64,000 bases of DNA from an uncultured Erythrobacter sp. (GTDB lineage Bacteria > Pseudomonadota > Alphaproteobacteria > Sphingomonadales > Sphingomonadaceae). Below the pieces are notes generated by a model that searched no databases, had not been told where the DNA came from, and saw only the letters and a program-made list of their open reading frames with translations. A program made the translations under genes and the position numbers. Shown here piece after piece: positions 9,145 through 19,187 of the stretch. The stretch covers positions 248,001-312,000 of the forward strand of contig CANKYZ010000003.1 in the NCBI GenBank assembly GCA_947488325.1, given 5' to 3'. Position 1 is the first letter of the stretch; every line of letters begins with the position of its first letter.

Positions 9145-10364
9145 GCGCGGTCCTCCTTACGTTCGAATAGGTTTTTCAGCCCCGGCTTTTCCCGTTCTAG
9201 GAACGGATTACGTCTGGTGATCGCCAACAGAAGGCCAATCGTGAAACACACTGCCAGTGTCGATGATCCGCCATAGCTGATAAGCGGCAACGTCATCCCC
9301 TTGGATGGGAATAGCTGCAGGTTTACCATCATATTGATGAACGCTTGCCCACCGATTTGGGTGGCCAGACCAGCGCCCGCGAGCAAAGCAAACAGATTTT
9401 CTTCATCAACCAGCCGCACCAATGCGCGCGCCACGATCGCAACAAACAAAAGCAGAATAAGTCCGCAAGCCAGCAGGCCAAACTCCTCACCAATCACCGA
9501 GAAGATGTAATCTGTATGAGCTTCGGGAAGGTTCATTTTACGCCGGCCTAGCCAAAGCCCGCTGCCTGTCCATCCTCCAGCCAGCAAGGTTCGCTGCGCC
9601 AAATCGACTTGGTCAAACGCGGTGCCACCGCCAAAGAAGCTGTCAATCCGATATCGGGCATTATCATATAGGAAGTATGCGGCTGTAATCGATGCAAGCC
9701 CGCCAACAATTAATGCGCCGATGCGCTGGATCGAAACACCCGATAGCAGCACCAATACGAACCACACCCCGCCAAACAAAATCGTCGCACCCAAGTTTGG
9801 TTGCAGCATCAACAACGCGCCAACCAACGCCATAGTCAACGTCGCATAGCTGAGCACCGGCAAGCCCGGATCGCGCAGCCGCCATGACAACATCCATGCT
9901 AGCAAGATTGCAAAGCCGGGCTTCAAGAATTCGCTCGGCTGCAATGACATACCAACGTCTAACCAGCGCCGCGCACCGTTTTTCTCTTCGCCAAAAATTG
10001 GCACCAGCAGCAGTAAGAACAACATCCCCACAGCCATCAGGATGCCGATGCGCCGTGCGTCTTCCCGACTAGCAAAAGACACCACAATCATCACGACGAT
10101 ACCCAGGCATTGAAAGATGATGTGCCTTTTGAAGAATGCAAATTCAGCGACGTCATACTGATTACCAGCGGCAGGAGAGGCTGCCGCGACAGCTACAGTT
10201 CCAAGCGCCATCAACAGAAAAATCAAACCAAGCAGCCATCTGTCGATCTCCCGCCACCAGATGCCGATATTTTCATCCCAGTTACGCCGTGTCGGAACAG
10301 GAGCATGGAATTTTGCATCGCTACGGACAGAGGCACCAGCAGGAGAGGAATAGCCGTTATTCAT
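9141..10364 (-). CDS. ftsW: SEDS-family septal peptidoglycan polymerase FtsW
   Basis: Integral-membrane glycosyltransferase that polymerises lipid II at the septum with FtsI. The 407 residues contain about ten hydrophobic spans after a 45-residue cytoplasmic tail. Typical SEDS blocks are present: ARRWLDVGMSLQPSEFLKPG, LQPNLGATILFGGVWFVLVL, PEAHTDYIFSVIGEEFGLL and the C-terminal PLISYGGSSTLAVCFTIG. Both ends overlap neighbours by ATGA (murD upstream, murG downstream). The same family includes RodA, but the position between murD and murG identifies FtsW. Confidence 0.96.
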   Translation of the reverse strand: MNNGYSSPAGASVRSDAKFHAPVPTRRNWDENIGIWWREIDRWLLGLIFLLMALGTVAVAAASPAAGNQYDVAEFAFFKRHIIFQCLGIVVMIVVSFASREDARRIGILMAVGMLFLLLLVPIFGEEKNGARRWLDVGMSLQPSEFLKPGFAILLAWMLSWRLRDPGLPVLSYATLTMALVGALLMLQPNLGATILFGGVWFVLVLLSGVSIQRIGALIVGGLASITAAYFLYDNARYRIDSFFGGGTAFDQVDLAQRTLLAGGWTGSGLWLGRRKMNLPEAHTDYIFSVIGEEFGLLACGLILLLFVAIVARALVRLVDEENLFALLAGAGLATQIGGQAFINMMVNLQLFPSKGMTLPLISYGGSSTLAVCFTIGLLLAITRRNPFLEREKPGLKNLFERKEDRA

Positions 10365-11752
10365 GCGGCTTCGTCACTCAATGAGGCAGCTGGTGCACAA
10401 TCCACCGCACAATCCGCAATCACACCAACCAATTGCCGAAAATGTTCGCCACGTTTTTCATAGTCACGGAACTGATCAAAGCTAGCGCAAGCAGGTGAGA
10501 ACAGCACGATATCGCCGGGCCGTGATGCCTCGCGCGCGCGTCGGACAGCCTCGCTAACAAGTTCGCAGCGCTCTACCACAGGAACATGCCCTTCGAGCAA
10601 TTCAGCAAAACGCGGACCAGCTTCACCCACAGTATAAACTGCCGCAATATTAGCTAGATGATTGGCGCATTCGCCGATGCCATCTTCCTTTGCCAATCCG
10701 CCGACAATCCAGTGGATTCGCGGGCTACCTGCACGCAGATCCGAGGCTGGCGGAAACGCCGCCAATGCTGGCGCAGCTGAGGCAGTGTTGGTCGCCTTAC
10801 TATCATTGACGAACAAGACGCCGTCTTCTTCGCAAACGCGCTCCATCCGGTGCGGCAGGTTGCGGAAACGCGGTAGAGCATACCGCCACTGTGCAGGCCT
10901 CACGCCAAGTTCTTCCGCGATAGCTACCGCGACAGCAACGTTTTCAAGATTATGCGGACCCTGAAGGCCGGGCCATTCGGATTGCATAGCGGCGAGCGCA
11001 TCGAGATCAGCCGCGATAGCGCGCCCCTCTGCCCGCAGACTTTTTTCTGCGCGAAAGATGCTGCCCGCTGGATCCAACAGCGAACCGAATACAGCAAGAC
11101 TGCTTGCAGATTGCAAAGTAAACAGCCGCGCTTTCGACGCCGCATAGGCATCAAAGCTATCGTAGCGATCAAGATGATCGGGCGTGATGTTCGTCAGCGC
11201 CGCAACGTCACAATCAAGATCAAATGTCAGATCAATCTGATAACTCGATAATTCCAGCACATAGACACCTTCGCCATTATCGTTCGGTTCAAGCGGTGTC
11301 TGACCCATAATCGGTTCACCGATATTACCGCCAAGCAGTGAGGGCATTCCCGCCAGATCCAGAATATGGTGGATCAACGCGACAGTGGTTGATTTGCCAT
11401 TGGTGCCGGTAACTCCAACCACTTTGTGCGGCGGTAAATTGGGACAGGCGAGTGCGAACAGTTCAATATCGCCGATCACAGGGACGCCGTATTTCTCGGC
11501 ATGTTCGGCTATCGGATGGGTATTGAGAGGCACGCCGGGCGAGACGATTAGCCCGTCAAAACCGGTTAAATTCAACGTCAGCGGGTCTATAACGTCGCAG
11601 CGTCCCACAAATGCTTCGCGCGCATTGGGTTGCCGGTCCCACACCGTGACCCGCGCCCCGCTTGCCAGCAAAGCCTCTGCCGCCGCCGCGCCAGAGCGCG
11701 CGAGTCCTAACACCGCGTAACGCTTATTGGCAAAGGCAGGGGAAGTGATCAC
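10361..11752 (-). CDS. murD: UDP-N-acetylmuramoylalanine--D-glutamate ligase MurD
   Basis: ATP-dependent Mur ligase adding D-Glu to UDP-MurNAc-L-Ala. 463 residues. Motifs: N-terminal RYAVLGLARSGAAAAEALL, LIVSPGVPLNTHPI, P-loop VVGVTGTNGKSTTVALIHH, VLELSSYQID, NITPDHLDRYDS, FVNDSKATNTASA and the C-terminal LFSPACASFDQFRDYEKRG. The start codon is GTG at 11752, 10 nt after the mraY stop, with only a weak purine-rich sequence upstream. The stop overlaps the ftsW start by ATGA. Confidence 0.97.
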   Translation of the reverse strand: MITSPAFANKRYAVLGLARSGAAAAEALLASGARVTVWDRQPNAREAFVGRCDVIDPLTLNLTGFDGLIVSPGVPLNTHPIAEHAEKYGVPVIGDIELFALACPNLPPHKVVGVTGTNGKSTTVALIHHILDLAGMPSLLGGNIGEPIMGQTPLEPNDNGEGVYVLELSSYQIDLTFDLDCDVAALTNITPDHLDRYDSFDAYAASKARLFTLQSASSLAVFGSLLDPAGSIFRAEKSLRAEGRAIAADLDALAAMQSEWPGLQGPHNLENVAVAVAIAEELGVRPAQWRYALPRFRNLPHRMERVCEEDGVLFVNDSKATNTASAAPALAAFPPASDLRAGSPRIHWIVGGLAKEDGIGECANHLANIAAVYTVGEAGPRFAELLEGHVPVVERCELVSEAVRRAREASRPGDIVLFSPACASFDQFRDYEKRGEHFRQLVGVIADCAVDCAPAASLSDEAA

Positions 11753-11762
11753 AGCTCTTGCT

Positions 11763-12833
11763 TCACCTCAACTTCAACGTCGCAAGTCCGATCAGCGCAA
11801 GCACAATGGCGATGATCCAGAACCGGATCACAACCTTGCTCTCGCTCCAACCGAGTTGTTCGAAATGGTGATGGATGGGCGCCATGCGGAACACCCGTTT
11901 CCCGGTGCGTTTAAACCAAAAGACCTGAATTATGACGCTGGCGGTTTCGGCCACAAACAATCCGCCGACAATCAGCAAGACAACCTCATGGTGAGACGCC
12001 ACCGCGATCGCTCCCAGCGCTCCGCCCAGCGCAAGCGAACCTGTATCGCCCATAAATACCGCAGCAGGCGGCGCGTTGAACCATAGGAAAGCCAGCCCCC
12101 CGCCCATTATCGCCGCGCAAAAAATCGCAAGCTCACCCGCTCCAGGGACATGCGGAATGCCAAGATATTCACTGAAATCCGCACGGCCAACGAGATAGGC
12201 GATAATTGCGAATGTGCCGGCGGCAATGATGACAGGCATTATCGCCAGTCCATCAAGCCCGTCGGTCAGGTTCACAGCATTGCCGAAACCAACGATCACA
12301 AAGGCTGCGAACACATAATAAAATGGCCCCAGCGGAATGCTGACATCGGAAAAGAATGGGATATAGAGGTTCGTGTTGATCTGGCTGACGATAAGATAGG
12401 ACGCAATACCTGCGACGAAAAACTCCGCCAGCAGGCGCACTTTGGCAGAAACACCAGCATGGCTGTTCTTGGTCACTTTGTCATAATCGTCGAGGAAACC
12501 AATCAACCCAAAACCAATCGTCACAGCCAAACATGCCCAGACGAGCGGATTGCGCAGGTCCATCCATAGGAGCAATGACATAGCCAGTGCGACGATGATC
12601 ATAAGCCCGCCCATTGTTGGCGTACCGACTTTCGCCTGATGCGATTGCGGGCCATCTTCGCGAATTGGCTGGCCTTTGCCCTGACGCACGCGCAGCATAT
12701 TAATGAACTTTGGCCCAATGATCAGGCCGATCACCAGTGCCGTCATCAACGTCGCGCCCGTGCGAAACGTCTGATACCGCACCAGATTCAACAAGCCTTC
12801 AAAGCCGAGCCATTCAGCGATCAGGTAGAGCAT
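11763..12833 (-). CDS. mraY: Phospho-MurNAc-pentapeptide transferase MraY
   Basis: Polytopic membrane enzyme that transfers phospho-MurNAc-pentapeptide to undecaprenyl phosphate, giving lipid I. The 356 residues carry the conserved cytoplasmic loops [34 protein letters not shown] with the catalytic Asp pair, [31 protein letters not shown], and [16 protein letters not shown] near the C-terminus. The ATG at 12833 follows the murF stop by 19 nt, with AAGGGA about 6 nt upstream. Confidence 0.98.
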   Translation of the reverse strand: MLYLIAEWLGFEGLLNLVRYQTFRTGATLMTALVIGLIIGPKFINMLRVRQGKGQPIREDGPQSHQAKVGTPTMGGLMIIVALAMSLLLWMDLRNPLVWACLAVTIGFGLIGFLDDYDKVTKNSHAGVSAKVRLLAEFFVAGIASYLIVSQINTNLYIPFFSDVSIPLGPFYYVFAAFVIVGFGNAVNLTDGLDGLAIMPVIIAAGTFAIIAYLVGRADFSEYLGIPHVPGAGELAIFCAAIMGGGLAFLWFNAPPAAVFMGDTGSLALGGALGAIAVASHHEVVLLIVGGLFVAETASVIIQVFWFKRTGKRVFRMAPIHHHFEQLGWSESKVVIRFWIIAIVLALIGLATLKLR

Positions 12834-12852
12834 TCAGTTCCCTTGGCGCCGG

Positions 12853-14313
12853 TCATTCCGTAACGCTCGTAAAGTGTGACACCAAACTGCCAAGGCCGTG
12901 GAAATTGGAGCCTTTGACGAGCACAACGTCGCCATTGGCTAATCCGAACTGTTCGAGTTCCGAGATCGCTTCGGCAGTGTCTTCGCAGTGCGCGAACACG
13001 GGAGGAAAGCCAAGCGTACCGCGGCCCAGTTTCCCCAATTCGGCTGCAAGGTGGCACATATCGTCGCCAACTAGGATCACTTGGTCGATTTTGGCATCAA
13101 CAATCGGCTCTGCCAGTTGACGATGGAAGCTCTCGGCAAAGTCGCCCAGCTCACCCATACTGCCCAAGACAGCGACACGCCGATGTGCAGGTGTTTGCCC
13201 CACAACTTTCAGCGTCGCCCGCATTGATGCCGGGTTGGCATTGTAGCTTTCATCAAGAAGAAGCGCTTTTCCGCCAGCAGCCGCTACATCAAAGCGCGCG
13301 CCGCGCCCTTTCAATCCGCCCATTTCGGCGAGTGCAAGTCCTGCGCTGGCAAGATCACCACCAGCTGCCTGAACCGCCGCCATGACGCCAAGTGAATTGG
13401 ATATCCAATGCTCACCCGGTTCGGCGACTGAATAACACAGGCGTGTATCGCCAAGATCGGCGGTTACGATAGACCCGCCATTCGGTGTCGTGATCGCGTC
13501 GAGCAAGCGAATATCGGCATTTTGGCTGCGCCCAAAGGTCACAACCTTTACATCGAATTCGCGGGCAATGGCGACGATTTGATCAGTGTACTCGCTGTCA
13601 GCCGGGATCACCGCTGTTCCGCCTTTGACAAGGCCTGTGAATATCTGCGCCTTCTCCTCAGCAATCGCCTCCATACTGCCCAAATTCTCGATATGAGCTG
13701 GTGCGATAGTGGTGATGAGCGCAACATGCGGGCGGACATGATCGGCGAGCGGAGCGATTTCCCCAGCATGGTTCATGCCCATTTCGAACACTCCATATTC
13801 GGCGCGCGCAGGCATCCGAGCGAGGCTCAATGGCACGCCAACATGGTTGTTGTAACTGCGAACAGAGCGATGCGCTGCACCCCGGCTGGAGCGATCTAAC
13901 GATGCAAAGATCGCCTCTTTCACACCGGTTTTGCCAACCGAACCGGTAACAGCAATTCGCACCGCTGTGCTGCGCTCCCGCGCGGCGTGGGCCAATGCGT
14001 GGAGCGCTTCGGTTGTGTCTTTGACCAGCACATGCGGGAAATCGACCGGACGATCGGTGATCGCAGCGACGGCGCCCTTGGTAAAAGCAGCAGCGATAAA
14101 TTTGTGACCATCCATAGCCTCGCCTTTCAGTGCGACGAAGACATCCCCGGGACGAACATCACGGCTGTCCATCTCCACGCCCGAAGCCTGGAAAGCATGA
14201 CTAGCTTGGCCGTCAGTTGCTGCCGCGACGCTTGCTGAATCCCAAAGTGCGAGCGGCAAATCATCACGCATATCGACCGGCCAGGCGTGCAAAAGGGCTT
14301 GCGCGCGGCTCAT
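12853..14313 (-). CDS. murF: UDP-MurNAc-tripeptide--D-Ala-D-Ala ligase MurF
   Basis: Mur ligase attaching the D-Ala-D-Ala dipeptide made by Ddl. It has the N-terminal MurF domain (MDSRDVRPGDVFVALKGEAM), P-loop AVTGSVGKTGVKEAI, FEMGMNHAGEIAPLADHV, NPASMRATL and the C-terminal LGSMGELGDFAESFHR. The ATG at 14313 (product begins MSRAQALLHAW, 486 residues) is chosen because it overlaps the murE stop as ATGA, like most junctions here. An upstream in-frame extension to 14370 would lie wholly within murE. Confidence 0.96.
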   Translation of the reverse strand: MSRAQALLHAWPVDMRDDLPLALWDSASVAAATDGQASHAFQASGVEMDSRDVRPGDVFVALKGEAMDGHKFIAAAFTKGAVAAITDRPVDFPHVLVKDTTEALHALAHAARERSTAVRIAVTGSVGKTGVKEAIFASLDRSSRGAAHRSVRSYNNHVGVPLSLARMPARAEYGVFEMGMNHAGEIAPLADHVRPHVALITTIAPAHIENLGSMEAIAEEKAQIFTGLVKGGTAVIPADSEYTDQIVAIAREFDVKVVTFGRSQNADIRLLDAITTPNGGSIVTADLGDTRLCYSVAEPGEHWISNSLGVMAAVQAAGGDLASAGLALAEMGGLKGRGARFDVAAAGGKALLLDESYNANPASMRATLKVVGQTPAHRRVAVLGSMGELGDFAESFHRQLAEPIVDAKIDQVILVGDDMCHLAAELGKLGRGTLGFPPVFAHCEDTAEAISELEQFGLANGDVVLVKGSNFHGLGSLVSHFTSVTE

Positions 14314-15848
14314 GCGGCTGATCCGCCTGTGCGCTGAATTGTATCTTGAGATGCAGCCTGTGCTGTGCACTTCGCAGCGCAGTCGCGCGCCACTTGCACA
14401 TCGTCGAACGGCAATACCCGCATAGTCTCTCCCGACCCTATGATCTGTCCTTGCTCATGGCCTTTTCCGGCGATGAGGATGATGTCGTTTGCGCGCGCTT
14501 GATCAATCGCAGCGGCAATGGCTTCGCGGCGTCCAGCAATGTCGCTCGCATGACTCGCACCGCCAGCCCCTTTTAAAACGGCGGCACGGATTGCGCCGGG
14601 TTCTTCGCCGCGCGGATTGTCGTCGGTGACGATGGCAATATCGGCGGCTCCGGCCACGACTTCGCCCATCGGCCCGCGCTTACCGGTATCGCGGTCACCG
14701 CCTGCGCCAAACACCACGACTAACCTGCCGCCGCGCTCAGCGTCGACATGCGGACGCAAGGCTGCAATTGCTGCCTCCAACGCATCAGGCGTATGTGCGT
14801 AATCAACATAAACGGGCGCACCCGATTGAGTAATAACCGCCCGTTCGAGCCGCCCCCGCACGGGTTGAAGCCGCGAAATCGCATCGAAAACTTGGTCCGT
14901 ATCGGCGCCCGTTGAGAGCGCAAATGCAGCAGAAACCAGCGCATTCGCAGCCTGATAGGCTCCGATCAGCGGTAGCTTTATGCTACGCGTCTGACCACCA
15001 TGTTCGACCGCCAACACTTGTCCAAGTTGAGTCGCCTCGCGGGCGGCAAGGCGGAAGAACTCGCCTCGCTCGCCCACCGTGAGCACGCTTAGGTCACGTT
15101 TTTGCGCGTGCTCAATGGCGCGGCGGGTCCACTCGCATTTTTTCCCGCCGTCCCAAATGATTGCTGTGCCGCCCGGTTCAACCACTTCATCGAACAGGCG
15201 CATTTTGGCCGCAAAGTACTCGTCCATCGACGCATGGTAATCGAGGTGATCTCGGCTGAAATTGGTGAAGGCTCCGGCCTGAACGTTCAACCCTTCATTG
15301 CGATATTGCGAAAGGCCATGGCTCGATGCTTCATAAGCGACATGGGTTACGCCTTCGCGCGCCAACCCGCTCATATTGGCCAGGAAGGTGACGATGTCAG
15401 GTGTAGTGAGGCCGGTTGAAACGCTCTCATCCGGCGTGGTCACGCCCAGTGTCCCGATGCTCGCTGCGCGCTCTCCGCACATACGCCAGATTTGGCGAGT
15501 CATCTCAACAGTAGAGGTCTTGCCATTGGTGCCTGTCACCGCAACGATATGCGCAGGCACGGGCTGAAAGAAACCGGCGGCCAATTGCGCAAAGGTGCGG
15601 CGCGGTTCTTCACTGGCGATGTGCAATGCTCCGTCGACCTTTGTCGCTGGCGAAGCGACGACAGCGACTGCGCCCGCTTCGATGGCAGCAGGGATGAAAT
15701 CCTCGGCGTTGAATTGTGCGCCCTTAAACGCGCCAAATACGGTACCCGGTGCAATTTTTCTGTGATCAATGGCAAAGCCGGTTACAGTTATTTCAGGCCC
15801 ACTTACCGCGTCCAAGCCAGAACGTTGGATCAGCGCCGCGAGTTTCAT
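14310..15848 (-). CDS. murE: UDP-MurNAc-L-alanyl-D-glutamate--2,6-diaminopimelate ligase MurE
   Basis: Adds the third stem-peptide residue. The P-loop AVTGTNGKTSTVEMTRQIW, YEASSHGLSQYR, FTNFSRDHLDYHASMDEY and VYVDYAHTPDALEAAI are intact. The sequence TDDNPRGEEP holds the DNPR motif, which in the family marks meso-diaminopimelate rather than lysine as substrate, as expected for a Gram-negative. 512 residues, slightly long because of an Ala/Gln-rich C-terminal tail. Both ends overlap neighbours by ATGA (ftsI upstream, murF downstream). Confidence 0.97.
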   Translation of the reverse strand: MKLAALIQRSGLDAVSGPEITVTGFAIDHRKIAPGTVFGAFKGAQFNAEDFIPAAIEAGAVAVVASPATKVDGALHIASEEPRRTFAQLAAGFFQPVPAHIVAVTGTNGKTSTVEMTRQIWRMCGERAASIGTLGVTTPDESVSTGLTTPDIVTFLANMSGLAREGVTHVAYEASSHGLSQYRNEGLNVQAGAFTNFSRDHLDYHASMDEYFAAKMRLFDEVVEPGGTAIIWDGGKKCEWTRRAIEHAQKRDLSVLTVGERGEFFRLAAREATQLGQVLAVEHGGQTRSIKLPLIGAYQAANALVSAAFALSTGADTDQVFDAISRLQPVRGRLERAVITQSGAPVYVDYAHTPDALEAAIAALRPHVDAERGGRLVVVFGAGGDRDTGKRGPMGEVVAGAADIAIVTDDNPRGEEPGAIRAAVLKGAGGASHASDIAGRREAIAAAIDQARANDIILIAGKGHEQGQIIGSGETMRVLPFDDVQVARDCAAKCTAQAASQDTIQRTGGSAA

Positions 15849-17662
15849 CGACGCCCCTCAACCAGATAGCGCAGGTCAGAGATATCAACATCGCGCGTTG
15901 CATCTGGGCGCACACCCAGCATTGGGCCGATACGCGGAACCAGTTCTTTCACAATCGGAGCAGCAGTAAATGCTGCGGTACGTTGCCCCTGACTAGCTGC
16001 GGTGCCGCGCGGTTCATCCAGCACCGTCACGACGACAAAGCGCGGACGGTCCATCGGAAAGGCAGCGGCGAACGAGGAAATCAATGCCGTCTCGCGGTAT
16101 CCTCCGCCCGATGCTTTCTCCGCCGATCCAGTTTTACCGCCCACGCGGTATCCCGGAGCATTCGCGCTGCGTCCGGTTCCATACATGGAGATCATCCGCA
16201 GCAATTGACGCATACGCGAGGAGGTTGATGCCTTGAACACGCGCCGCCCACGCGGTGCCGCGCCGGGCTCTATGCGGCGCAATGTTGCCGGGCGCCAAAT
16301 TCCGCCATTCACCATCGCTGAATAGGCATTTGCCAAATGCAGCGGAGTTACCGCGATGCCGTGACCGTAGCTCACCGTCATATTGGTCAATCGTGACCAA
16401 CGTCCTGCGGGCTGGACCTTGGGCCATTGCGGAGTACCGCGTGCCTGCAATTCAATGCTGGGCGGAACATTCATTCCCAGATCCATCATGACTTGGCGCA
16501 TCTGCACTGCACCCAATTCGTCTGCGACGCGGGCCGTTACCGTGTTGGAAGAATAGACCAGCGCCTCTGGCACGTTCAGAGTTGATCCCTTTGGATGCAG
16601 ATCCCGAATTTGTCGGCCCGATATTTCGACAGTGCTGGCGTCCCATTGCTTACTAAAATCGCGAACAACACCGGCATCAATGGCCGCTGCGATACTCAGC
16701 GGTTTGAAGGTCGAGCCGAGTTCATAGGTCGCATTGGTCACGCGGTTATAGATGTTGGGCGAATGCTGCACGTCCGACAAGTTGGGATCAAACGCTGGCA
16801 GCGATGCCATCGCCATCACTTCGCCAGTATCGACATCAAGCACAATGCCTGCTGCCCCGATCGCGTCGGTTGCCAACATGCCGCGGCTCAGCTCATCCTC
16901 GAGTGCGCCTTGCACGCGCAGATCGATCGATAGCGCCACTGGCTCGGCGCGCAATTCTGGGTCAGAAAGCTGCGGGTTAAGCACCTGTTCCATGCCCAAT
17001 TGCCCAACCAGATCTTGCTGATCATTCTCCATGACATAGCCGAGCACATGCGAACCCAGCGACCCTTGGGGATAATGCCGGTCATATTCGCGCGGAATTT
17101 CCAGCGCGACCTCGCCCAATTCAAACACACGATTGGCATCTTCAGGCAGAACCCTGCGCAGAATATACCCGCCGCGGTCAGAGGAGAGAACGCGCACGGC
17201 GCGCTCCAGATCCAAATCTGGAAAAATGGTTTTGAGCCGTTCAGCGACTTCGGTGGGCTCAGCCACTAACGGCGAACCATCATCCTCCATCGCCTTGGGA
17301 TTGAACCACAAAGCATAAGCGGGGAAAGTGCGAGCCAGCGGCGTGCCATTGCGATCAGTGATCTCTCCACGCGGGGGCAACAAAGCTTCGGCAAGGCTGG
17401 TCTGGCTCGGCGCAGAACCGACAAATCCGAGGTATCCGACCCGCATCAAGGCAATCATCGCGATCAGCACAAATGCACCGATGATCACTAACAGTCGTAG
17501 CCGCGCAGTGACCAACAGGCTGTAACGCATATGCACGAACTTCACCCGGCCAGCGGGTATGGCGGGCGGTGCTCCGCGCTTTATTGCTGGACCAGATGGT
17601 GTCGAGCCAGCAGCAGGCCCATTGGTCGGTTCAAGACCGGTACCAAGGGTCAGGACCGTCAT
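15845..17662 (-). CDS. ftsI: Septal peptidoglycan transpeptidase FtsI (PBP3)
   Basis: Class B penicillin-binding protein that cross-links septal peptidoglycan with FtsW. The 605 residues comprise a Pro/Gly-rich cytoplasmic tail (about 1-50), one membrane span near 55-78, a dimerisation/pedestal region, and the transpeptidase domain. Active-site motifs are the SxxK nucleophile in LGSTFKPLS, SSN in LVYSSNTVTA, and KTGS in VGGKTGSAEKASGG. The ATG at 17662 overlaps the ftsL stop by ATGA. An internal Met about 45 residues in would give the common short N-terminus, but the overlap supports the longer form. Confidence 0.96.
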   Translation of the reverse strand: MTVLTLGTGLEPTNGPAAGSTPSGPAIKRGAPPAIPAGRVKFVHMRYSLLVTARLRLLVIIGAFVLIAMIALMRVGYLGFVGSAPSQTSLAEALLPPRGEITDRNGTPLARTFPAYALWFNPKAMEDDGSPLVAEPTEVAERLKTIFPDLDLERAVRVLSSDRGGYILRRVLPEDANRVFELGEVALEIPREYDRHYPQGSLGSHVLGYVMENDQQDLVGQLGMEQVLNPQLSDPELRAEPVALSIDLRVQGALEDELSRGMLATDAIGAAGIVLDVDTGEVMAMASLPAFDPNLSDVQHSPNIYNRVTNATYELGSTFKPLSIAAAIDAGVVRDFSKQWDASTVEISGRQIRDLHPKGSTLNVPEALVYSSNTVTARVADELGAVQMRQVMMDLGMNVPPSIELQARGTPQWPKVQPAGRWSRLTNMTVSYGHGIAVTPLHLANAYSAMVNGGIWRPATLRRIEPGAAPRGRRVFKASTSSRMRQLLRMISMYGTGRSANAPGYRVGGKTGSAEKASGGGYRETALISSFAAAFPMDRPRFVVVTVLDEPRGTAASQGQRTAAFTAAPIVKELVPRIGPMLGVRPDATRDVDISDLRYLVEGRR

Positions 17663-18237
17663 TCGCCGGTCTCGCCGGTTAAGATCGCAGCATCGTTAAG
17701 CACACCGCCCAATTCGGATGAAGTGTTTGTTTGCGCATTGGCGGCGCGGATTGGAGATGCCTCGATAAGGAACTCACCAAATGCTTCGGTAAAGACCGCA
17801 CCAGCATCTTCGCTAGCGTTGACTGATGCGAGCGTGATCGGCTCTCCGGTAAGCGGAGACACCATCTCACGCGGTACAGCATCGGCACCGCTTAGATCGG
17901 CGCGAGCGACCCGAATTGGATCAGGCGCATCGGGGCCGCGCGGCATACCAAGACTGGCGAGCTGCCGATTGTTTTCCAAATATTGGTCAGCGCGCGGCGC
18001 CCGATATCCCAATTCAACCGCATTCCATTCGGCGAGCTGACGCTGGCTGGCGCGGGTTTGAAATTCGGTTTCGAGCAACAAAGTCTCACGCTCTAAAGCG
18101 ATGACCTTGCGTTCGGCCAGCTGCACTTCGCTTTTGACAGCGTGCACGTTGAAGCTGAGCACCGCAAACAGAGCAACGCATGTCGCCAGCACAGCCACCC
18201 AACCAATTTGGCGAATACGAGAGCCGGTGGCGATCAT
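17659..18237 (-). CDS. ftsL: FtsL-like bitopic cell division protein with a long C-terminal extension
   Basis: Sits in the ftsL slot between rsmH and ftsI and has the FtsL architecture: a short cytoplasmic tail, one membrane span (about residues 11-31) and a periplasmic coiled coil (about 32-70, with [18 protein letters not shown]) ending in [18 protein letters not shown]. That last stretch resembles the conserved end of alphaproteobacterial FtsL. At 192 residues it is about twice the size of most FtsL, because of an acidic, Pro- and Ala-rich C-terminal extension with no recognisable domain. FtsL would bridge FtsQ/FtsB to FtsW/FtsI. Identification rests on position and topology, since the family is poorly conserved. 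ATGA overlaps at both ends. Confidence 0.8.
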   Translation of the reverse strand: MIATGSRIRQIGWVAVLATCVALFAVLSFNVHAVKSEVQLAERKVIALERETLLLETEFQTRASQRQLAEWNAVELGYRAPRADQYLENNRQLASLGMPRGPDAPDPIRVARADLSGADAVPREMVSPLTGEPITLASVNASEDAGAVFTEAFGEFLIEASPIRAANAQTNTSSELGGVLNDAAILTGETGE

Positions 18238-19187
18238 GCGGCAACCCTTTCATGTGCTGGAGCTGATGTACGAATGGCGTGGCGTAGAATGGATGAGCGA
18301 CTGCGCGGATTGACCTCGATTTCGGCATGGGCCGGACGGATTGCTTTGGAAACATTGGCAAAGGTCGGCGTCGGTCCGGGAATTTCGCCGGGCAAGTGAC
18401 GCGACACCGCACGGCCAGCGCCAGATGCTTCACGTAAAAAGCGCTTCACAATACGGTCTTCGAGGCTATGAAAACTGACCACCGCCAAGACGCCGCCCGT
18501 GCGAAGCAACGCTTCAGCGGCAATCAAACCAGCGCGAAGCTCACCCAGCTCATCATTCACATGGATGCGGACCGCTTGGAACGAACGGGTCGCTGGGTCC
18601 TTCTTGTCATGCGGCTTATACCCCAATGCGCGGCGGACCACACGAGCAAGATCGCCAGTTGTTTCCAGCGGGCGGGCAGCGACAATTGCACGCGCAACGC
18701 GGCGCGACTGACGTTCTTCGCCATATTGATAGAGCACATCAGCAATCGCGGCTTCGTCAGCAGAATTGAGAAAATCCGCTGCGCTTTCACCTTCTTGGCT
18801 CATCCGCATGTCGAGCGGGCCGTTGGACGAAAACGCAAAACCGCGCTCACCCTGATCAAGCTGCATCGAAGACACACCAATATCCATCACAACCGCATCA
18901 ACTTGCGAGACACCGATCCGCGCCATTTCTTCACGCATGTCGGAAAAACGTTCTGGGTGAAGCGACAGGCGGCCTTCGAATTCGGCGACCATCCCTGTCC
19001 CATCACGGATTGCATTGGGATCGCGGTCAAAACCGTAAAGGCGTGCGCCAGAAGCAAGCAATGCGCGCGAATAACCGCCCGCACCAAAGGTCGCGTCAAT
19101 AATCGACATGCCCGCAACGGGTTGAATCGCAGCGACCACTTCGTCAAGCAGAACAGGAATGTGAGGTGCGCTAGCGGGTGCGATCAT
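18234..19187 (-). CDS. rsmH: 16S rRNA (cytosine(1402)-N(4))-methyltransferase RsmH (MraW)
   Basis: SAM-dependent methylase of the 30S decoding centre. 317 residues. Motifs: [10 protein letters not shown] at the N-terminus, SAM-binding [26 protein letters not shown], the signature block [20 protein letters not shown] (the usual family form being DLGVSS), [29 protein letters not shown] and [13 protein letters not shown]. The ATG at 19187 overlaps the mraZ stop (ATGA), and the stop overlaps ftsL the same way. Confidence 0.97.
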   Translation of the reverse strand: MIAPASAPHIPVLLDEVVAAIQPVAGMSIIDATFGAGGYSRALLASGARLYGFDRDPNAIRDGTGMVAEFEGRLSLHPERFSDMREEMARIGVSQVDAVVMDIGVSSMQLDQGERGFAFSSNGPLDMRMSQEGESAADFLNSADEAAIADVLYQYGEERQSRRVARAIVAARPLETTGDLARVVRRALGYKPHDKKDPATRSFQAVRIHVNDELGELRAGLIAAEALLRTGGVLAVVSFHSLEDRIVKRFLREASGAGRAVSRHLPGEIPGPTPTFANVSKAIRPAHAEIEVNPRSRSSILRHAIRTSAPAHERVAA

